Source of the DNA: Phocaeicola faecicola
GTDB lineage: Bacteria > Bacteroidota > Bacteroidia > Bacteroidales > Bacteroidaceae
Length of the DNA: 64,000 nt
Direction: 5' to 3'
Assembly (NCBI RefSeq): GCF_013618865.1
Contig: NZ_JABSOE010000011.1
Coordinates: 1 to 64,000, forward strand
The translations under genes were made by a program, and so were the position numbers. Each line of letters opens with the position of its first letter. The first letter of the stretch is position 1. Positions 22,766-30,672 of the stretch are shown here, one piece after another. The notes under the pieces were generated by a model. The model did not search any database, was not told the DNA's origin, and worked only from the letters and a program-made list of their open reading frames with translations.

Positions 22766-23231
22766 TTTGATTGTGATTCACTGTTCGGCTACTCCGCCGC
22801 AGGTGAGGCTTTCGCCGGAGGAACTGGACGGGATGCACCGGAGGAGGGGTTTCGACGGGTGTGGCTACCATTATTATATCCGCCGCGACGGTCTGATCTG
22901 TTCGATGAGGCCGGTGGAGAAGGTGGGAGCGCATGCCAGGGGATTCAACGCTCACAGTATCGGGGTGTGCTACGAAGGGGGCCTGGATGAGAATGGAAGA
23001 AATGCGGATACGCGGACCGAGGCTCAGAAACATTCGTTGCGGGTGCTGATACGGGTGCTGGCGGCTGATTTCGGAATCCGGAAGGTGGTGGGACACCGTG
23101 ACCTGAGCCCGGACTTGAACGGGAACGGGGTGGTGGAACCGCAGGAGTGGATGAAGGTGTGCCCGTGCTTTGACGTGGCGAAGGAGGTGCCGGAGTGGCT
23201 GCCCGAGGGGTGGCCGCCGAAGAGGGGCTGA
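22752..23231 (+). CDS. N-acetylmuramoyl-L-alanine amidase
   Basis: A 159-residue single-domain amidase of the Amidase_2/PGRP type, close in design to phage T7 lysozyme. Motifs are DLIVIHCSATPP (5-16, first zinc His), GYHYYIRRDGLICS (about 40-53), HARGFNAHSIGVCYEGGLDENG (about 62-83) and VVGHRDLSPDLNGNGVV...KVCPCFDV (about 113-140), with the second zinc His and the Cys ligand. It should cleave the amide bond between MurNAc and L-Ala in peptidoglycan. No signal peptide is seen, which fits phage-type lysins. The start is set at the ATG before RKVDLIVIH. It ends the HU/DUF4248/HU/microprotein module. Confidence 0.92.
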   Translation: MRKVDLIVIHCSATPPQVRLSPEELDGMHRRRGFDGCGYHYYIRRDGLICSMRPVEKVGAHARGFNAHSIGVCYEGGLDENGRNADTRTEAQKHSLRVLIRVLAADFGIRKVVGHRDLSPDLNGNGVVEPQEWMKVCPCFDVAKEVPEWLPEGWPPKRG

Positions 23232-23242
23232 AACAGGTGTAT

Positions 23243-23278
23243 AAAAAAAGACCGTGCGGATTCCGTACGGTCTTTTTT
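23243..23278. terminator. Bidirectional terminator between amidase and tRNA array
   Basis: A 10-bp stem with one G:T pair (GACCGTGCGG / CCGTACGGTC, loop ATT) is flanked by an A-run and a T-run. It can stop the amidase transcript on one side and the tRNA transcript on the other. Confidence 0.9.
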
Positions 23279-23284
23279 GTAAAG

Positions 23285-23357
23285 AGCGGAAGACGGGGCT
23301 CAAACCCGCGACCCTCAGCTTGGAAGGCTAATGCTCTATCAACTGAGCTACTTCCGC
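23285..23357 (-). tRNA. tRNA-Gly(TCC), copy 3 in transcription order
   Basis: The minus strand folds as a cloverleaf: acceptor GCGGAAG/CTTCCGC, D-stem GCTC/GAGC, anticodon loop CTTCCAA with anticodon TCC, and T-loop GGTTTGAGCC. It is 73 bases without encoded CCA. It is identical in sequence to the other two Gly copies. Confidence 0.95.
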
Positions 23358-23365
23358 AAATTTAG

Positions 23366-23448
23366 TGGGCAAAGATGGATTCGAACCACCGAAGGCGTAA
23401 GCCAGCAGATTTACAGTCTGCCCCATTTGGCCACTCTGGTATTTGCCC
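23366..23448 (-). tRNA. tRNA-Tyr(GTA), copy 3 in transcription order
   Basis: An 83-base tRNA with acceptor GGGCAAA/TTTGCCC, anticodon GTA in the loop CTGTAAA, a long variable arm (GCTTACGCCTTCGG) and a GGTTCGAATCC T-arm. No encoded CCA. Confidence 0.95.
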
Positions 23449-23481
23449 CTGAAAAGTTGATAAGTAATGTCTAGGAAAAAG

Positions 23482-23554
23482 AGCGGAAGACGGGGCTCAA
23501 ACCCGCGACCCTCAGCTTGGAAGGCTAATGCTCTATCAACTGAGCTACTTCCGC
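23482..23554 (-). tRNA. tRNA-Gly(TCC), copy 2 in transcription order
   Basis: A 73-base cloverleaf with the same acceptor, D-stem and CTTCCAA anticodon loop as the other two Gly copies. It is followed by tRNA-Gly copy 3 after the next tRNA-Tyr, so Gly and Tyr genes alternate. Confidence 0.95.
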
Positions 23555-23561
23555 AATTTAG

Positions 23562-23644
23562 TGGGCAAAGATGGATTCGAACCACCGAAGGCGTAAGCCA
23601 GCAGATTTACAGTCTGCCCCATTTGGCCACTCTGGTATTTGCCC
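23562..23644 (-). tRNA. tRNA-Tyr(GTA), copy 2 in transcription order
   Basis: An 83-base tRNA with anticodon GTA and a long variable arm, identical to the copy at 23366-23448. It lies 7 bases ahead of its paired tRNA-Gly. Confidence 0.95.
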
Positions 23645-23681
23645 CACTAAGACATTACTTATAAAGAACTCTTCAAAAAAG

Positions 23682-23754
23682 AGCGGAAGACGGGGCTCAA
23701 ACCCGCGACCCTCAGCTTGGAAGGCTAATGCTCTATCAACTGAGCTACTTCCGC
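23682..23754 (-). tRNA. tRNA-Gly(TCC), copy 1 in transcription order
   Basis: A 73-base cloverleaf with anticodon TCC, identical to the other Gly copies. It follows the first tRNA-Tyr after a 9-base spacer. Confidence 0.95.
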
Positions 23755-23763
23755 AATTTTTAG

Positions 23764-23846
23764 TGGGCAAGGATGGATTCGAACCACCGAAGGCATAAGC
23801 CAGCAGATTTACAGTCTGCCCCATTTGGCCACTCTGGTACTTGCCC
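23764..23846 (-). tRNA. tRNA-Tyr(GTA), copy 1 in transcription order
   Basis: An 83-base tRNA with anticodon GTA. It differs from the other two Tyr copies at three bases: a paired change at the last acceptor pair (A:T to G:C, both strands altered) and one variable-arm base. Folding is preserved. Confidence 0.95.
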
Positions 23847-23894
23847 TTTCGCTATTGATTTTCCTCTGGTGAGGTGTTTTTCTCAATTGCGATG

Positions 23895-23925
23895 CAAAGG
23901 TAGTGCTTTTTTTTTATTCTGCAAA
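23895..23925 (-). promoter_or_regulatory. Promoter of the tRNA array
   Basis: On the minus strand, TTTG (23922-23925), a 19-base spacer and TACCTTTG (23895-23902) match the Bacteroidales sigma-factor consensus exactly. Transcription would begin near 23891, about 45 bases before the first tRNA-Tyr. The -33 element lies inside the last codons of ribH. Confidence 0.85.
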
Positions 23926-24411
23926 TAATTCCTTTGAAAAATTGCACATTTTTATTGCGGCAACGGCGCATTCGTCGCCTTTGTTGCCAAGCTTTCCGCC
24001 GGCGCGATCTTCGGCCTGCTGCATGTCATTGGTGGTGATGAGACCGTAAATGACTGGGATTTCGCCCATTGCGTTGAGCTGGGTCAGACCCTGGGTGGTG
24101 CCGGCGCAGACGTAGTCGAAATGGGGGGTGTCGCCGCGTACTACGCAGCCGAGGGCGATGATGGCGTCTACTTTGTGGCTTTTCATCATCAGGGCGGCGC
24201 CGTAGGTGAGTTCGAAACTGCCGGGTACGGTCTGTACGCGGATGTTCTCTTCTTTGGCTCCGTGTTTCTTCAGGGTGTGGACTGCGCCTTCGAGAAGGGC
24301 TCCGGTGATGTTACTGTTCCACTCGGATACGATGATGCCGAAACGAAGGTGTGAGGCATCGGGTACGGAGTTGAAGTCGTAGTCGGAAAGGTTGTGATAA
24401 GCTGTTGCCAT
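23914..24411 (-). CDS. ribH: 6,7-dimethyl-8-ribityllumazine synthase
   Basis: A 165-residue lumazine synthase, which condenses 5-amino-6-ribitylamino-uracil with 3,4-dihydroxy-2-butanone 4-phosphate in riboflavin synthesis. Diagnostic sequences are [20 protein letters not shown] (about 24-43), [14 protein letters not shown] (about 62-75), [24 protein letters not shown] (about 86-109, with the catalytic His) and [18 protein letters not shown] (about 121-138). The length fits the icosahedral-type subunit. It follows the TPR protein gene but a terminator-like hairpin separates them. No FMN riboswitch or other rib genes are visible nearby. Confidence 0.97.
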   Translation of the reverse strand: MATAYHNLSDYDFNSVPDASHLRFGIIVSEWNSNITGALLEGAVHTLKKHGAKEENIRVQTVPGSFELTYGAALMMKSHKVDAIIALGCVVRGDTPHFDYVCAGTTQGLTQLNAMGEIPVIYGLITTNDMQQAEDRAGGKLGNKGDECAVAAIKMCNFSKELFAE

Positions 24412-24467
24412 AATCTTGTCTTTTGTTTTGGGGTTAATATGCCGGCCGGGGCCGGGGAATATAATTA

Positions 24468-24515
24468 AAAAACGGAGAACCGCTGGAGGACGTGCCGCCG
24501 GGATTCTCCGTTTTT
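24468..24515 (-). terminator. Terminator after the TPR protein gene
   Basis: A 12-base perfect stem (AAAAACGGAGAA / TTCTCCGTTTTT) encloses a GC-rich loop, between the TPR gene and ribH. It may act as a terminator or attenuate readthrough into ribH. Confidence 0.75.
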
Positions 24516-24534
24516 CAGTTTCTCTGTTCAGTTG

Positions 24535-25212
24535 TTATTTGATAGACGCGCGGTCAATGTACTTGTCGATGTCCATAGCCTGGAAAGAGTTGCCGTACTT
24601 GTTCTTGATCTGCTTGTAGGCATTCAGGGCTTCGGCGTTCTTGCCCAGTTTTTCGAAGATTTCGCCTGCCTGACGGAGGTAAATCGGACTGAGTGAAGGA
24701 CTGTCGGCTTTCTGTGCGGCTTTCAGAAGGGTTGCGGCTGCCTTGTCGAGCTGTCCCATCTGGGCGTAGCAGTTGCCGAGGGTTCCGAGGATAGCGGGAG
24801 CTACCATGTAGTCGTCGGCGCTGAAACGGTCGAGGTATTTGGCTGCTTCTTCGTACTTGCCAAGCTGTGCGTAGCTGATTCCGGCGTAGGCGTTGGCCAG
24901 GTTACCGGCATCGGTGCCGCTGTATTCGTCGGCTATCTTGATGAAGCCTGCGTATCCGAGACTGTCGCCGTTAAGGGCGGTTTCGTAGTTGTCGGAAGTG
25001 AAGTAGTGTTCGCCTTTGAACAGGGCTTCCGAGGCTTCGAGTTCGTTGGGCTCGCTGATGAAGTGCTTGTAGCCCAGCACGGCGAGGACGATTACTACGA
25101 TGGCTACTACAATACCGGCCAGAAGGCCTTTGTTCTTGAGAAGGAATGTTTCAGAGCTGGTAAGCGCTCCTTCTACATCCAACGGATCTTGAGTGTGCTT
25201 TTGTTCTGTCAT
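24535..25212 (-). CDS. TPR-repeat membrane protein (YfgM-like)
   Basis: A 225-residue protein with a hydrophilic N-terminus, one membrane helix (LLAGIVVAIVVIVLAVLGYKHFI, about 31-53) and then tetratricopeptide repeats from about 75 to 215, for example AGISYAQLGKYEEAAKYLDRF, LGNCYAQMGQLDKAAATLLKAAQ and AGEIFEKLGKNAEALNAYKQI. The topology places the TPRs in the periplasm, as for YfgM or ancillary SecYEG-translocon proteins in other phyla. That role is inference. The gene is transcribed away from recF from a divergent promoter region and ends at a hairpin before ribH. Confidence 0.88.
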   Translation of the reverse strand: MTEQKHTQDPLDVEGALTSSETFLLKNKGLLAGIVVAIVVIVLAVLGYKHFISEPNELEASEALFKGEHYFTSDNYETALNGDSLGYAGFIKIADEYSGTDAGNLANAYAGISYAQLGKYEEAAKYLDRFSADDYMVAPAILGTLGNCYAQMGQLDKAAATLLKAAQKADSPSLSPIYLRQAGEIFEKLGKNAEALNAYKQIKNKYGNSFQAMDIDKYIDRASIK

Positions 25213-25262
25213 TTTATTTATAGATTTTATTATTATTTTCCGCTTTGGTTGATTTCGGTCAG

Positions 25263-25294
25263 CAAAAGTAATTTATTTATATGTATAAATGAAA
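25263..25294 (-). promoter_or_regulatory. Candidate promoter of the TPR protein gene
   Basis: TACTTTTG (25263-25270) with TTTC 20 bases upstream (25291-25294) on the minus strand resembles the -7/-33 consensus with one mismatch. It leaves a leader of about 45 bases. Confidence 0.6.
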
Positions 25295-25310
25295 TTTGAG
25301 AGAAGTTTTT

Positions 25311-25339
25311 TTTGGGTTCGGGCTTTATTTGTATTTTTG
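25311..25339 (+). promoter_or_regulatory. Candidate promoter of recF
   Basis: TTTG (25311-25314), a 17-base spacer and TATTTTTG (25332-25339) resemble the Bacteroidales promoter, though the spacer is two bases short. It leaves a leader of about 27 bases to the recF ATG. Confidence 0.55.
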
Positions 25340-25369
25340 CTTCACTTTTTTGAACTGAATTGATTTGTC

Positions 25370-26491
25370 ATGTGGCTGAAACGGATATCCATATTGAATT
25401 ATAAGAATCTGGCGCAGGCGGAACTGGAGTTTTCGCCGAAACTGAACTGTGTGATCGGCAAAAACGGAATGGGAAAGACGAATTTGCTGGATGCGGTGTA
25501 TTATTTGTCGTTCTGCAAGAGTGCGGTGAACGCGGTGGACTCGCAGAATATCCTGCATGGGGAGGAGTTCTTCATGGTGCAGGGGGGTTATGAGACGGAT
25601 GCGGGGGAACCGGAGGAGGTGTACTGCGGACTGAAGAGGAGGCAGAAGAAGCAGTTCAAGCGCAACCGGAAGGAGTATCCGAGGCTGTCGGACCATATCG
25701 GACTGATTCCGCTGGTGATGGTGTCGCCGGCGGACTCGTGGCTGATTGCGGGGGGCAGTGAGGAGAGACGGCGGTTTGTGGATGTGGTGATCTCGCAGTT
25801 CGACAGGGAGTATCTGGAGGCGCTGATCAGGTATAACAAGGCGCTGATGCAGCGGAATACGTTGCTCAAGGCGGACATGGAGCCGGAGGAGGAACTGATG
25901 AATGTGTGGGAGGAGATGATGGCGGCCGAAGGGGAGAAGGTGTTCCGCAAGCGCAAGGAGTTTATCGATGAGTTTATTCCGGTGTTTCAGTCGTATTATT
26001 CGTATATCTCGCAGGACAGGGAGAGGGTGAGTCTGGCGTATGAGAGTCATCTGCAGCAGGGCGACTTGCTGGGGCTGCTGAGGGAGTCGAGGCAGAAGGA
26101 CCGGATTCTGGGGTATACGACGAAGGGGGTGCATAAGGATGATCTGGTGATGCAGCTGGGGGATTTCCCGATCAAGAGGGAGGGCTCGCAGGGGCAGAAC
26201 AAGACGTTCCTGATTGCGCTGAAGCTGGCGCAGTTTGAGTTTCTGAAACGGACGGGAAGCCGGACGACGCCGCTGGTGTTGCTGGATGATATTTTCGACA
26301 AACTGGACGCGGGACGGGTGGAGCAGATTGTGAAGCTGGTGTCGGGCGACAGTTTCGGGCAGATTTTTATTACGGATACGAACCGGGATCATCTGGACAG
26401 GATTCTGGAGAAGGTGAACGGGGAGCACCGGGTGTTTGTAGTGGAGAACGGTGTGGTGGCGGAGCGTAGCCGGACGGAGGATGAGGTATGA
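25370..26491 (+). CDS. recF: DNA replication and repair protein RecF
   Basis: A 373-residue SMC-like ATPase that loads RecA at gapped DNA with RecO and RecR. Walker A is GKNGMGKT (30-37), the ABC signature is in KREGSQGQNKTFLIALKLAQ (about 287-306), and Walker B is TPLVLLDDIFDKLD (about 317-330) with the D-loop region following. The length fits bacterial RecF. The start codon is the only Met ahead of the LKRISILNYKNLAQAELEF strand. Its last four bases overlap the DUF721 gene (ATGA), so the two are translationally coupled. Confidence 0.97.
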   Translation: MWLKRISILNYKNLAQAELEFSPKLNCVIGKNGMGKTNLLDAVYYLSFCKSAVNAVDSQNILHGEEFFMVQGGYETDAGEPEEVYCGLKRRQKKQFKRNRKEYPRLSDHIGLIPLVMVSPADSWLIAGGSEERRRFVDVVISQFDREYLEALIRYNKALMQRNTLLKADMEPEEELMNVWEEMMAAEGEKVFRKRKEFIDEFIPVFQSYYSYISQDRERVSLAYESHLQQGDLLGLLRESRQKDRILGYTTKGVHKDDLVMQLGDFPIKREGSQGQNKTFLIALKLAQFEFLKRTGSRTTPLVLLDDIFDKLDAGRVEQIVKLVSGDSFGQIFITDTNRDHLDRILEKVNGEHRVFVVENGVVAERSRTEDEV

Positions 26492-26778
26492 AGCGGGGGA
26501 ATACGGAGTTGCTGGCGGACGTGGTGAGGCAGTTCCTGAGGCAGGAACGGCTGGAGGCGCCGCTGAATGAGTACAGGCTGGTGGATGCGTGGAAGGATGT
26601 GGTGGGCCCGGCGGTGGCGCGCTATACGCTGAATCTGTTTATCCGCAACCAGACGTTGTGTGTGCAGCTGGCGTCGTCGGTACTGAGGCAGGAGCTGATG
26701 ATGTACCGCAAGCAGCTGGTGAAGAGCCTGAACGACCGGGTGGGGGCGCAGGTGATTGTGGATATTGAGTTCCGCTAG
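26488..26778 (+). CDS. DUF721 (DciA-like) protein
   Basis: A 96-residue protein of the DUF721 family. Its core is LEAPLNEYRLVDAWKDVVGPAVARYTLNLFIRNQTLCVQLASSVLRQELMMYRKQLVKSLNDRVGAQVIVDIEFR, matching the family pattern W..VVG...A..T......LTV...S..W..EL. Related DciA proteins load the replicative helicase in many bacteria; whether this one does is inference. It is coupled to recF by a 4-base overlap, a common arrangement in bacterial genomes. Its stop lies 2 bases from the stop of the convergent gene. Confidence 0.9.
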   Translation: MKRGNTELLADVVRQFLRQERLEAPLNEYRLVDAWKDVVGPAVARYTLNLFIRNQTLCVQLASSVLRQELMMYRKQLVKSLNDRVGAQVIVDIEFR

Positions 26779-26780
26779 GC

Positions 26781-27329
26781 TCAGAAGGTGCCCTGGTCGG
26801 TGAGGATTTCGTCCATAGGGATGTCGGTGGGCTCGGTAGGCAGGGGGCCGTCGAGGAGCTGGAAGTGGAAGCAGAGTCCGATTTTGTAGGCGGGAAGCTG
26901 GGGCAGGAGGCGGTCGTAATAGCCTTTGCCGCGGCCGAGGCGGTTGTGATGGCTGTCGAAGGCGACGCCGGGAATGAGGGCGAGGTCGATGCTGCGGTAG
27001 TCGGCAAGGAGTTGGCCGACGGGTTCGCTGATGCCGTAGGCGCCGGTACGGAGGTCGTGCGGACCGGTGTAGTGGCGGAGTTCGAGGGTGTTGTCGGGGA
27101 GTACCGCGGGGAGTATGAGGTGTTTTTCACGGCTCCAGCGTTCGATGAAGGTGTGGGTGCGCACTTCGTCGGGGAGGGAGTGGTAGAGCAGCAGGGTGCG
27201 GGCGGCACGGAAACGGGGGTGTTGCTCGAGTTGCTGCAGGAGTCGGTCGGAGAGCTGGTCGAGGGTTTCGGAACTGTGTTTTTTCTTTTCCTGGGCGATG
27301 TAGCGGCGGAGTTGTTGCTTGTCGGTCAT
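26781..27329 (-). CDS. 5-formyltetrahydrofolate cyclo-ligase
   Basis: A 182-residue enzyme that converts 5-formyl-THF to 5,10-methenyl-THF with ATP. Motifs include LLYHSLPDEVRTHTFIE (about 50-66), HLILPAVLPDNTLELRHYTGP (about 72-92), GAYGISEPVGQ (about 96-106) and the ATP-binding LALIPGVAFDSHHNRLGRGKGYYDRLL (about 116-142). The start is taken as the ATG of TDKQQLRRY; a longer frame would add 26 residues of Lys/Asn-rich sequence. It is convergent with the DUF721 gene, with 2 bases between the stops, and no terminator fits there. Confidence 0.93.
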   Translation of the reverse strand: MTDKQQLRRYIAQEKKKHSSETLDQLSDRLLQQLEQHPRFRAARTLLLYHSLPDEVRTHTFIERWSREKHLILPAVLPDNTLELRHYTGPHDLRTGAYGISEPVGQLLADYRSIDLALIPGVAFDSHHNRLGRGKGYYDRLLPQLPAYKIGLCFHFQLLDGPLPTEPTDIPMDEILTDQGTF

Positions 27330-27642
27330 AGGGCTTGTCTTTTGGTTATTTTTCCGGTTGTTTTTGTTTTTTTTGAGTGGGCTCCGCGGGGGAGTGTCCG
27401 GATGCAAATGTAGGAAAAATGTGGGAATTTCCTGCGGGCCGGGGGTGTGCGGGTGTGGAATTCTTCCCTTTTGTGTGGATTTTTTACACAGTGGGCGGGG
27501 TGTGTCTGTGGATAATGGTGGGGCGCATGTGGGGTAAGTGTCTTGTTTTCTGTGGGTTAGTGGGTTGTGCGGGGAATGGGTACAAAGGGCATGTTTTTTG
27601 CGGGTGTTTTTTCATTGGAACAATTATAAATGATTTAATGCA
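27330..27642. other. T/G-rich gap between cyclo-ligase and SusC genes
   Basis: About 310 bases without a supported gene. The plus strand is strongly G/T-rich with several T-runs. I see no clean -7/-33 pair for the SusC gene, so its promoter is not identified, and no gene for a sigma or anti-sigma regulator. Confidence 0.5.
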
Positions 27643-30600
27643 ATGAAAAATACGGTAAATACAAGACGGGTTTTGCTCCTGGGAGCGGTGCTGGTTGGAG
27701 GGTTGCCGGGTGTGCTGATGGCGCAGCGTGCGCAACTGGAGGACCGGCTGGAACCGGACGGTGCGGTGGAGATGACGGAAACGGGAAAGCGGAAACTGAT
27801 TTCGGGTGTGGTGACGGACGAGCGTGGGGAAACAATCATCGGGGCTACGGTGGTAGTGAAAGGTGAGGAGACGACGGGAACGACGACGGATATGGACGGT
27901 AAGTTCTCGCTGGAGGTGCCGCTGAGGTCGGTCATCGTGGTTTCGTATATGGGCTTTACGCCGCAGGAGGTGAGGATTTTCAAACGGAATTTATATGATA
28001 TTACCTTGAAGGAGGATAATAAGGTGCTGGATGAGGTAGTCGTGGTGGGATATGGCAGTGTGAAGAAGAGCGACCTGACGGGGTCGGTGACGGCTATCTC
28101 TACGGCACGCTTTAAGGATCAGCCGGTGAAGCGGGTGGAGAATATCCTGCAGGGACGGTCGGCCGGTGTGGAGGTGACGGCGCAGAGTGGTATGCCGGGT
28201 GGCGGCATGAAGGTGCGCGTGAGGGGTACGACGTCTATCAATACGAGCAATGATCCGCTGTATGTGATCGACGGGATGATTTCGCCGAGCGGACTGGATG
28301 GCTTGAATCCGGCGGATATTCAGTCGATGGAGGTGCTGAAGGATGCGTCGTCGACGGCGATTTATGGTTCGCGTGGCTCGAACGGGGTGATTATCATCAC
28401 TACGAAGCAGGGTACGCAGGGCCGGGCGGTGGTGTCGTTCGATGCGTCGGTGGGTATCTCGAAGGTGAGAAAGCAGTATGAGTTGCTGAATGCGTATGAG
28501 TATGCGCTGGCGCTGAATGATGTGCGTGGGGCGAATACGATTTCGGCTGCTGACCTGGAGGCGTACCGGAACGGGACGAAGGGACTGGACTGGATGGATC
28601 TGATTACGCAGACGGCGCTGACGCAGGATTATAAGCTGGATATCTCGGGGGGTACGGAGAAGGTGAGGTACCTGGTATCGGGAAATGTGATGGATCAGGA
28701 GGCGGTGACGATTATGTCGGATTATAAGCGGTATGGTCTGAGGGTGAATGTGGATGCGGATGTGAAGCCGTGGCTGACGGTGTCGGGCAAGCTGAATGCG
28801 AGTATCATTCATCAGCATAATGGGGCGGCGAACTGGCTGAATGCGATCAATTATTCGCCGACGATGGAGCTGGTGGACCCGGAGACGGGGGTGTACAACA
28901 AGGATCCGTATAATATTGCGAACGGTACGAGCCCGTACGGGGAGATGATGGTGAATTACAGTGACAGTTATAGTTATAATGTGAGCGCGAATGTGTCGCT
29001 CTTGTTCAAGATTGCCAAGGGACTGACGTTCTCGGTGCAGGGGGGATATGATTATGAGCAGCGGCCGTCGTATTCGTTCAACTCGAGTCTGGTGGGACCG
29101 GGGGCAATCAACAGTATGTCGAACTCGAACACGTTGCATAATTACTGGCAGAATACGAATAACCTGAGCTGGCAGCGGGAGTTCGGAAAGCACAGTGTGT
29201 CGGCCATGGCGGTGTGGGAAGTGAGCCGTGCGTGGGATCCGGTGATGCAGATTTCGGGCTCGAACTTGAGTAATGAGACGGTGGGCTACTGGAATGTGGC
29301 GAATGCGGCGGTGAGAAATGCGTCGAATTCGTATACGGAGTCGTCGATGGCGTCGGGTATCGTGAGAGCGGGATATGATTTCGACAAGCGGTATTTCCTG
29401 ACGGCGGCGGTGCGTGCGGATGGTTCGTCGAAGTTCCAGGGCAAGAATAAGTGGGGGTATTTCCCGTCGGCGGCGCTGGCGTGGGATATCGCACGGGAGA
29501 AGTTCATGAAGAACCAGAAGGTGATCCGGCAGCTGAAGCTGAGGGGTAGTTTCGGGGTGAGCGGTAATCAGAATATCGCGCCTTTCTCTACGCTGGGGAT
29601 GCTGACGTCTACGAGTTATGGCTGGGGTACGTCGACGGCGTATACGGGGTACTGGGGGTATCAGTTCCCGACTCCGGACATTACGTGGGAGAAGACGTAT
29701 CAGTATGACCTGGGACTGGACTTGAACGTGGCGGGGGTGAACCTGACGTTCGACTGGTTCAAGAAGAAGACGGTGGACTTGCTGTTCCAGAAGCAGGTGC
29801 CGCGCTATAATGGCGGGGGTACGATCTGGGTGAATGAAGGTAAGATGAATAATACGGGTGTGGAGATGACGGTGAGTGCGACGCCGGTGCAGGGGGCACT
29901 GACGTGGGAGACGACGCTGAATGCGGCGTATGTGAAGAATGAGGTGCTTGACCTGGCCGGGAATGATTTTGTGCTGACGGCGAACTACAGTAACCTGGGG
30001 GGGCCGATGCAGATCATGAAGCCGGGGTATCCGTTGGGTTCGTTCTATGTGTATGAGTGGCAGGGCTTTGATGAGAAGGGTGCGAACTTGTACCGGAAGG
30101 CGGACGGTAGTCTGACGACGTCGCCGACTTCGGAGGACTTGGTGATCAAGGGGCAGGCGAGCCCGAAATGGACGTTCGGATGGAACAACTCGCTGAGCTG
30201 GAACAACTGGTCGCTGAATGTGTTCTTCAATGCGGCAGTGGGGCTCGACCGCTTGAACATGAGCCGGTTCATGACGGCTTCGATGACGGGTGACTCGCGG
30301 TTCGTGACGCTGAGGGAGGCGTATTTCGAAGGCTGGGATTATGTGTCGGACAAGTCGCAGGCGAAGTATCCGAGTCTGAAGAATCCGGACAACAAGTATT
30401 ATGCGAATTCGGATTTCTGGCTGGAGGATGCGTCGTTCGTGAAGCTGAAGAATGTGAGTCTGTCGTACCGGATTCCGAAGCGGGTGACGAAGTTCGGAAG
30501 TGTGCTGCTGTCGGTGAGTGCGCAGGATGTGCTGACGCTGACGCGGTATAAGGGTATGGATCCGGAGGTGTACTCGGGATATGACGGATTGGATTACGGG

Positions 30601-30651
30601 GCGTATCCGGTGCCGTTTACTATTACGTTTGGTGCGAAAATCAATTTTTAA
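27643..30651 (+). CDS. SusC-like TonB-dependent outer-membrane transporter
   Basis: A 1002-residue SusC family barrel. A signal peptide (MKNTVNTRRVLLLGAVLVGGLPGVLMA, 1-27) is followed by a carboxypeptidase-D-like regulatory domain with ISGVVTDERGETIIGATVVVKG (about 53-74), the TonB-box-like segment DEVVVVGYGSVKKSDLTGSV (about 129-148), a plug with VRVRGTTSINTSNDPLYVIDGM (about 187-208) and the barrel, ending in FTITFGAKINF with the terminal Phe. It forms a lidded pair with the SusD protein encoded 21 bases downstream, which binds substrate. No glycoside hydrolase, sulfatase or regulator flanks it, so the substrate is unknown. Confidence 0.95.
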   Translation: MKNTVNTRRVLLLGAVLVGGLPGVLMAQRAQLEDRLEPDGAVEMTETGKRKLISGVVTDERGETIIGATVVVKGEETTGTTTDMDGKFSLEVPLRSVIVVSYMGFTPQEVRIFKRNLYDITLKEDNKVLDEVVVVGYGSVKKSDLTGSVTAISTARFKDQPVKRVENILQGRSAGVEVTAQSGMPGGGMKVRVRGTTSINTSNDPLYVIDGMISPSGLDGLNPADIQSMEVLKDASSTAIYGSRGSNGVIIITTKQGTQGRAVVSFDASVGISKVRKQYELLNAYEYALALNDVRGANTISAADLEAYRNGTKGLDWMDLITQTALTQDYKLDISGGTEKVRYLVSGNVMDQEAVTIMSDYKRYGLRVNVDADVKPWLTVSGKLNASIIHQHNGAANWLNAINYSPTMELVDPETGVYNKDPYNIANGTSPYGEMMVNYSDSYSYNVSANVSLLFKIAKGLTFSVQGGYDYEQRPSYSFNSSLVGPGAINSMSNSNTLHNYWQNTNNLSWQREFGKHSVSAMAVWEVSRAWDPVMQISGSNLSNETVGYWNVANAAVRNASNSYTESSMASGIVRAGYDFDKRYFLTAAVRADGSSKFQGKNKWGYFPSAALAWDIAREKFMKNQKVIRQLKLRGSFGVSGNQNIAPFSTLGMLTSTSYGWGTSTAYTGYWGYQFPTPDITWEKTYQYDLGLDLNVAGVNLTFDWFKKKTVDLLFQKQVPRYNGGGTIWVNEGKMNNTGVEMTVSATPVQGALTWETTLNAAYVKNEVLDLAGNDFVLTANYSNLGGPMQIMKPGYPLGSFYVYEWQGFDEKGANLYRKADGSLTTSPTSEDLVIKGQASPKWTFGWNNSLSWNNWSLNVFFNAAVGLDRLNMSRFMTASMTGDSRFVTLREAYFEGWDYVSDKSQAKYPSLKNPDNKYYANSDFWLEDASFVKLKNVSLSYRIPKRVTKFGSVLLSVSAQDVLTLTRYKGMDPEVYSGYDGLDYGAYPVPFTITFGAKINF

Positions 30652-30672
30652 ATCGATAAAGGTGTGAAGACT

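Noticed and set aside
23285-23846. CRISPR-like repeated array
   Set aside because: The repeated units of about 73 and 83 bases fold as tRNA-Gly and tRNA-Tyr with proper anticodons, and the spacers are short and AT-rich.
25325-26428. Long minus-strand frame over recF
   Set aside because: It is a shadow of recF; the translation is Arg/His/Gln/Leu-rich and shows no family motif.
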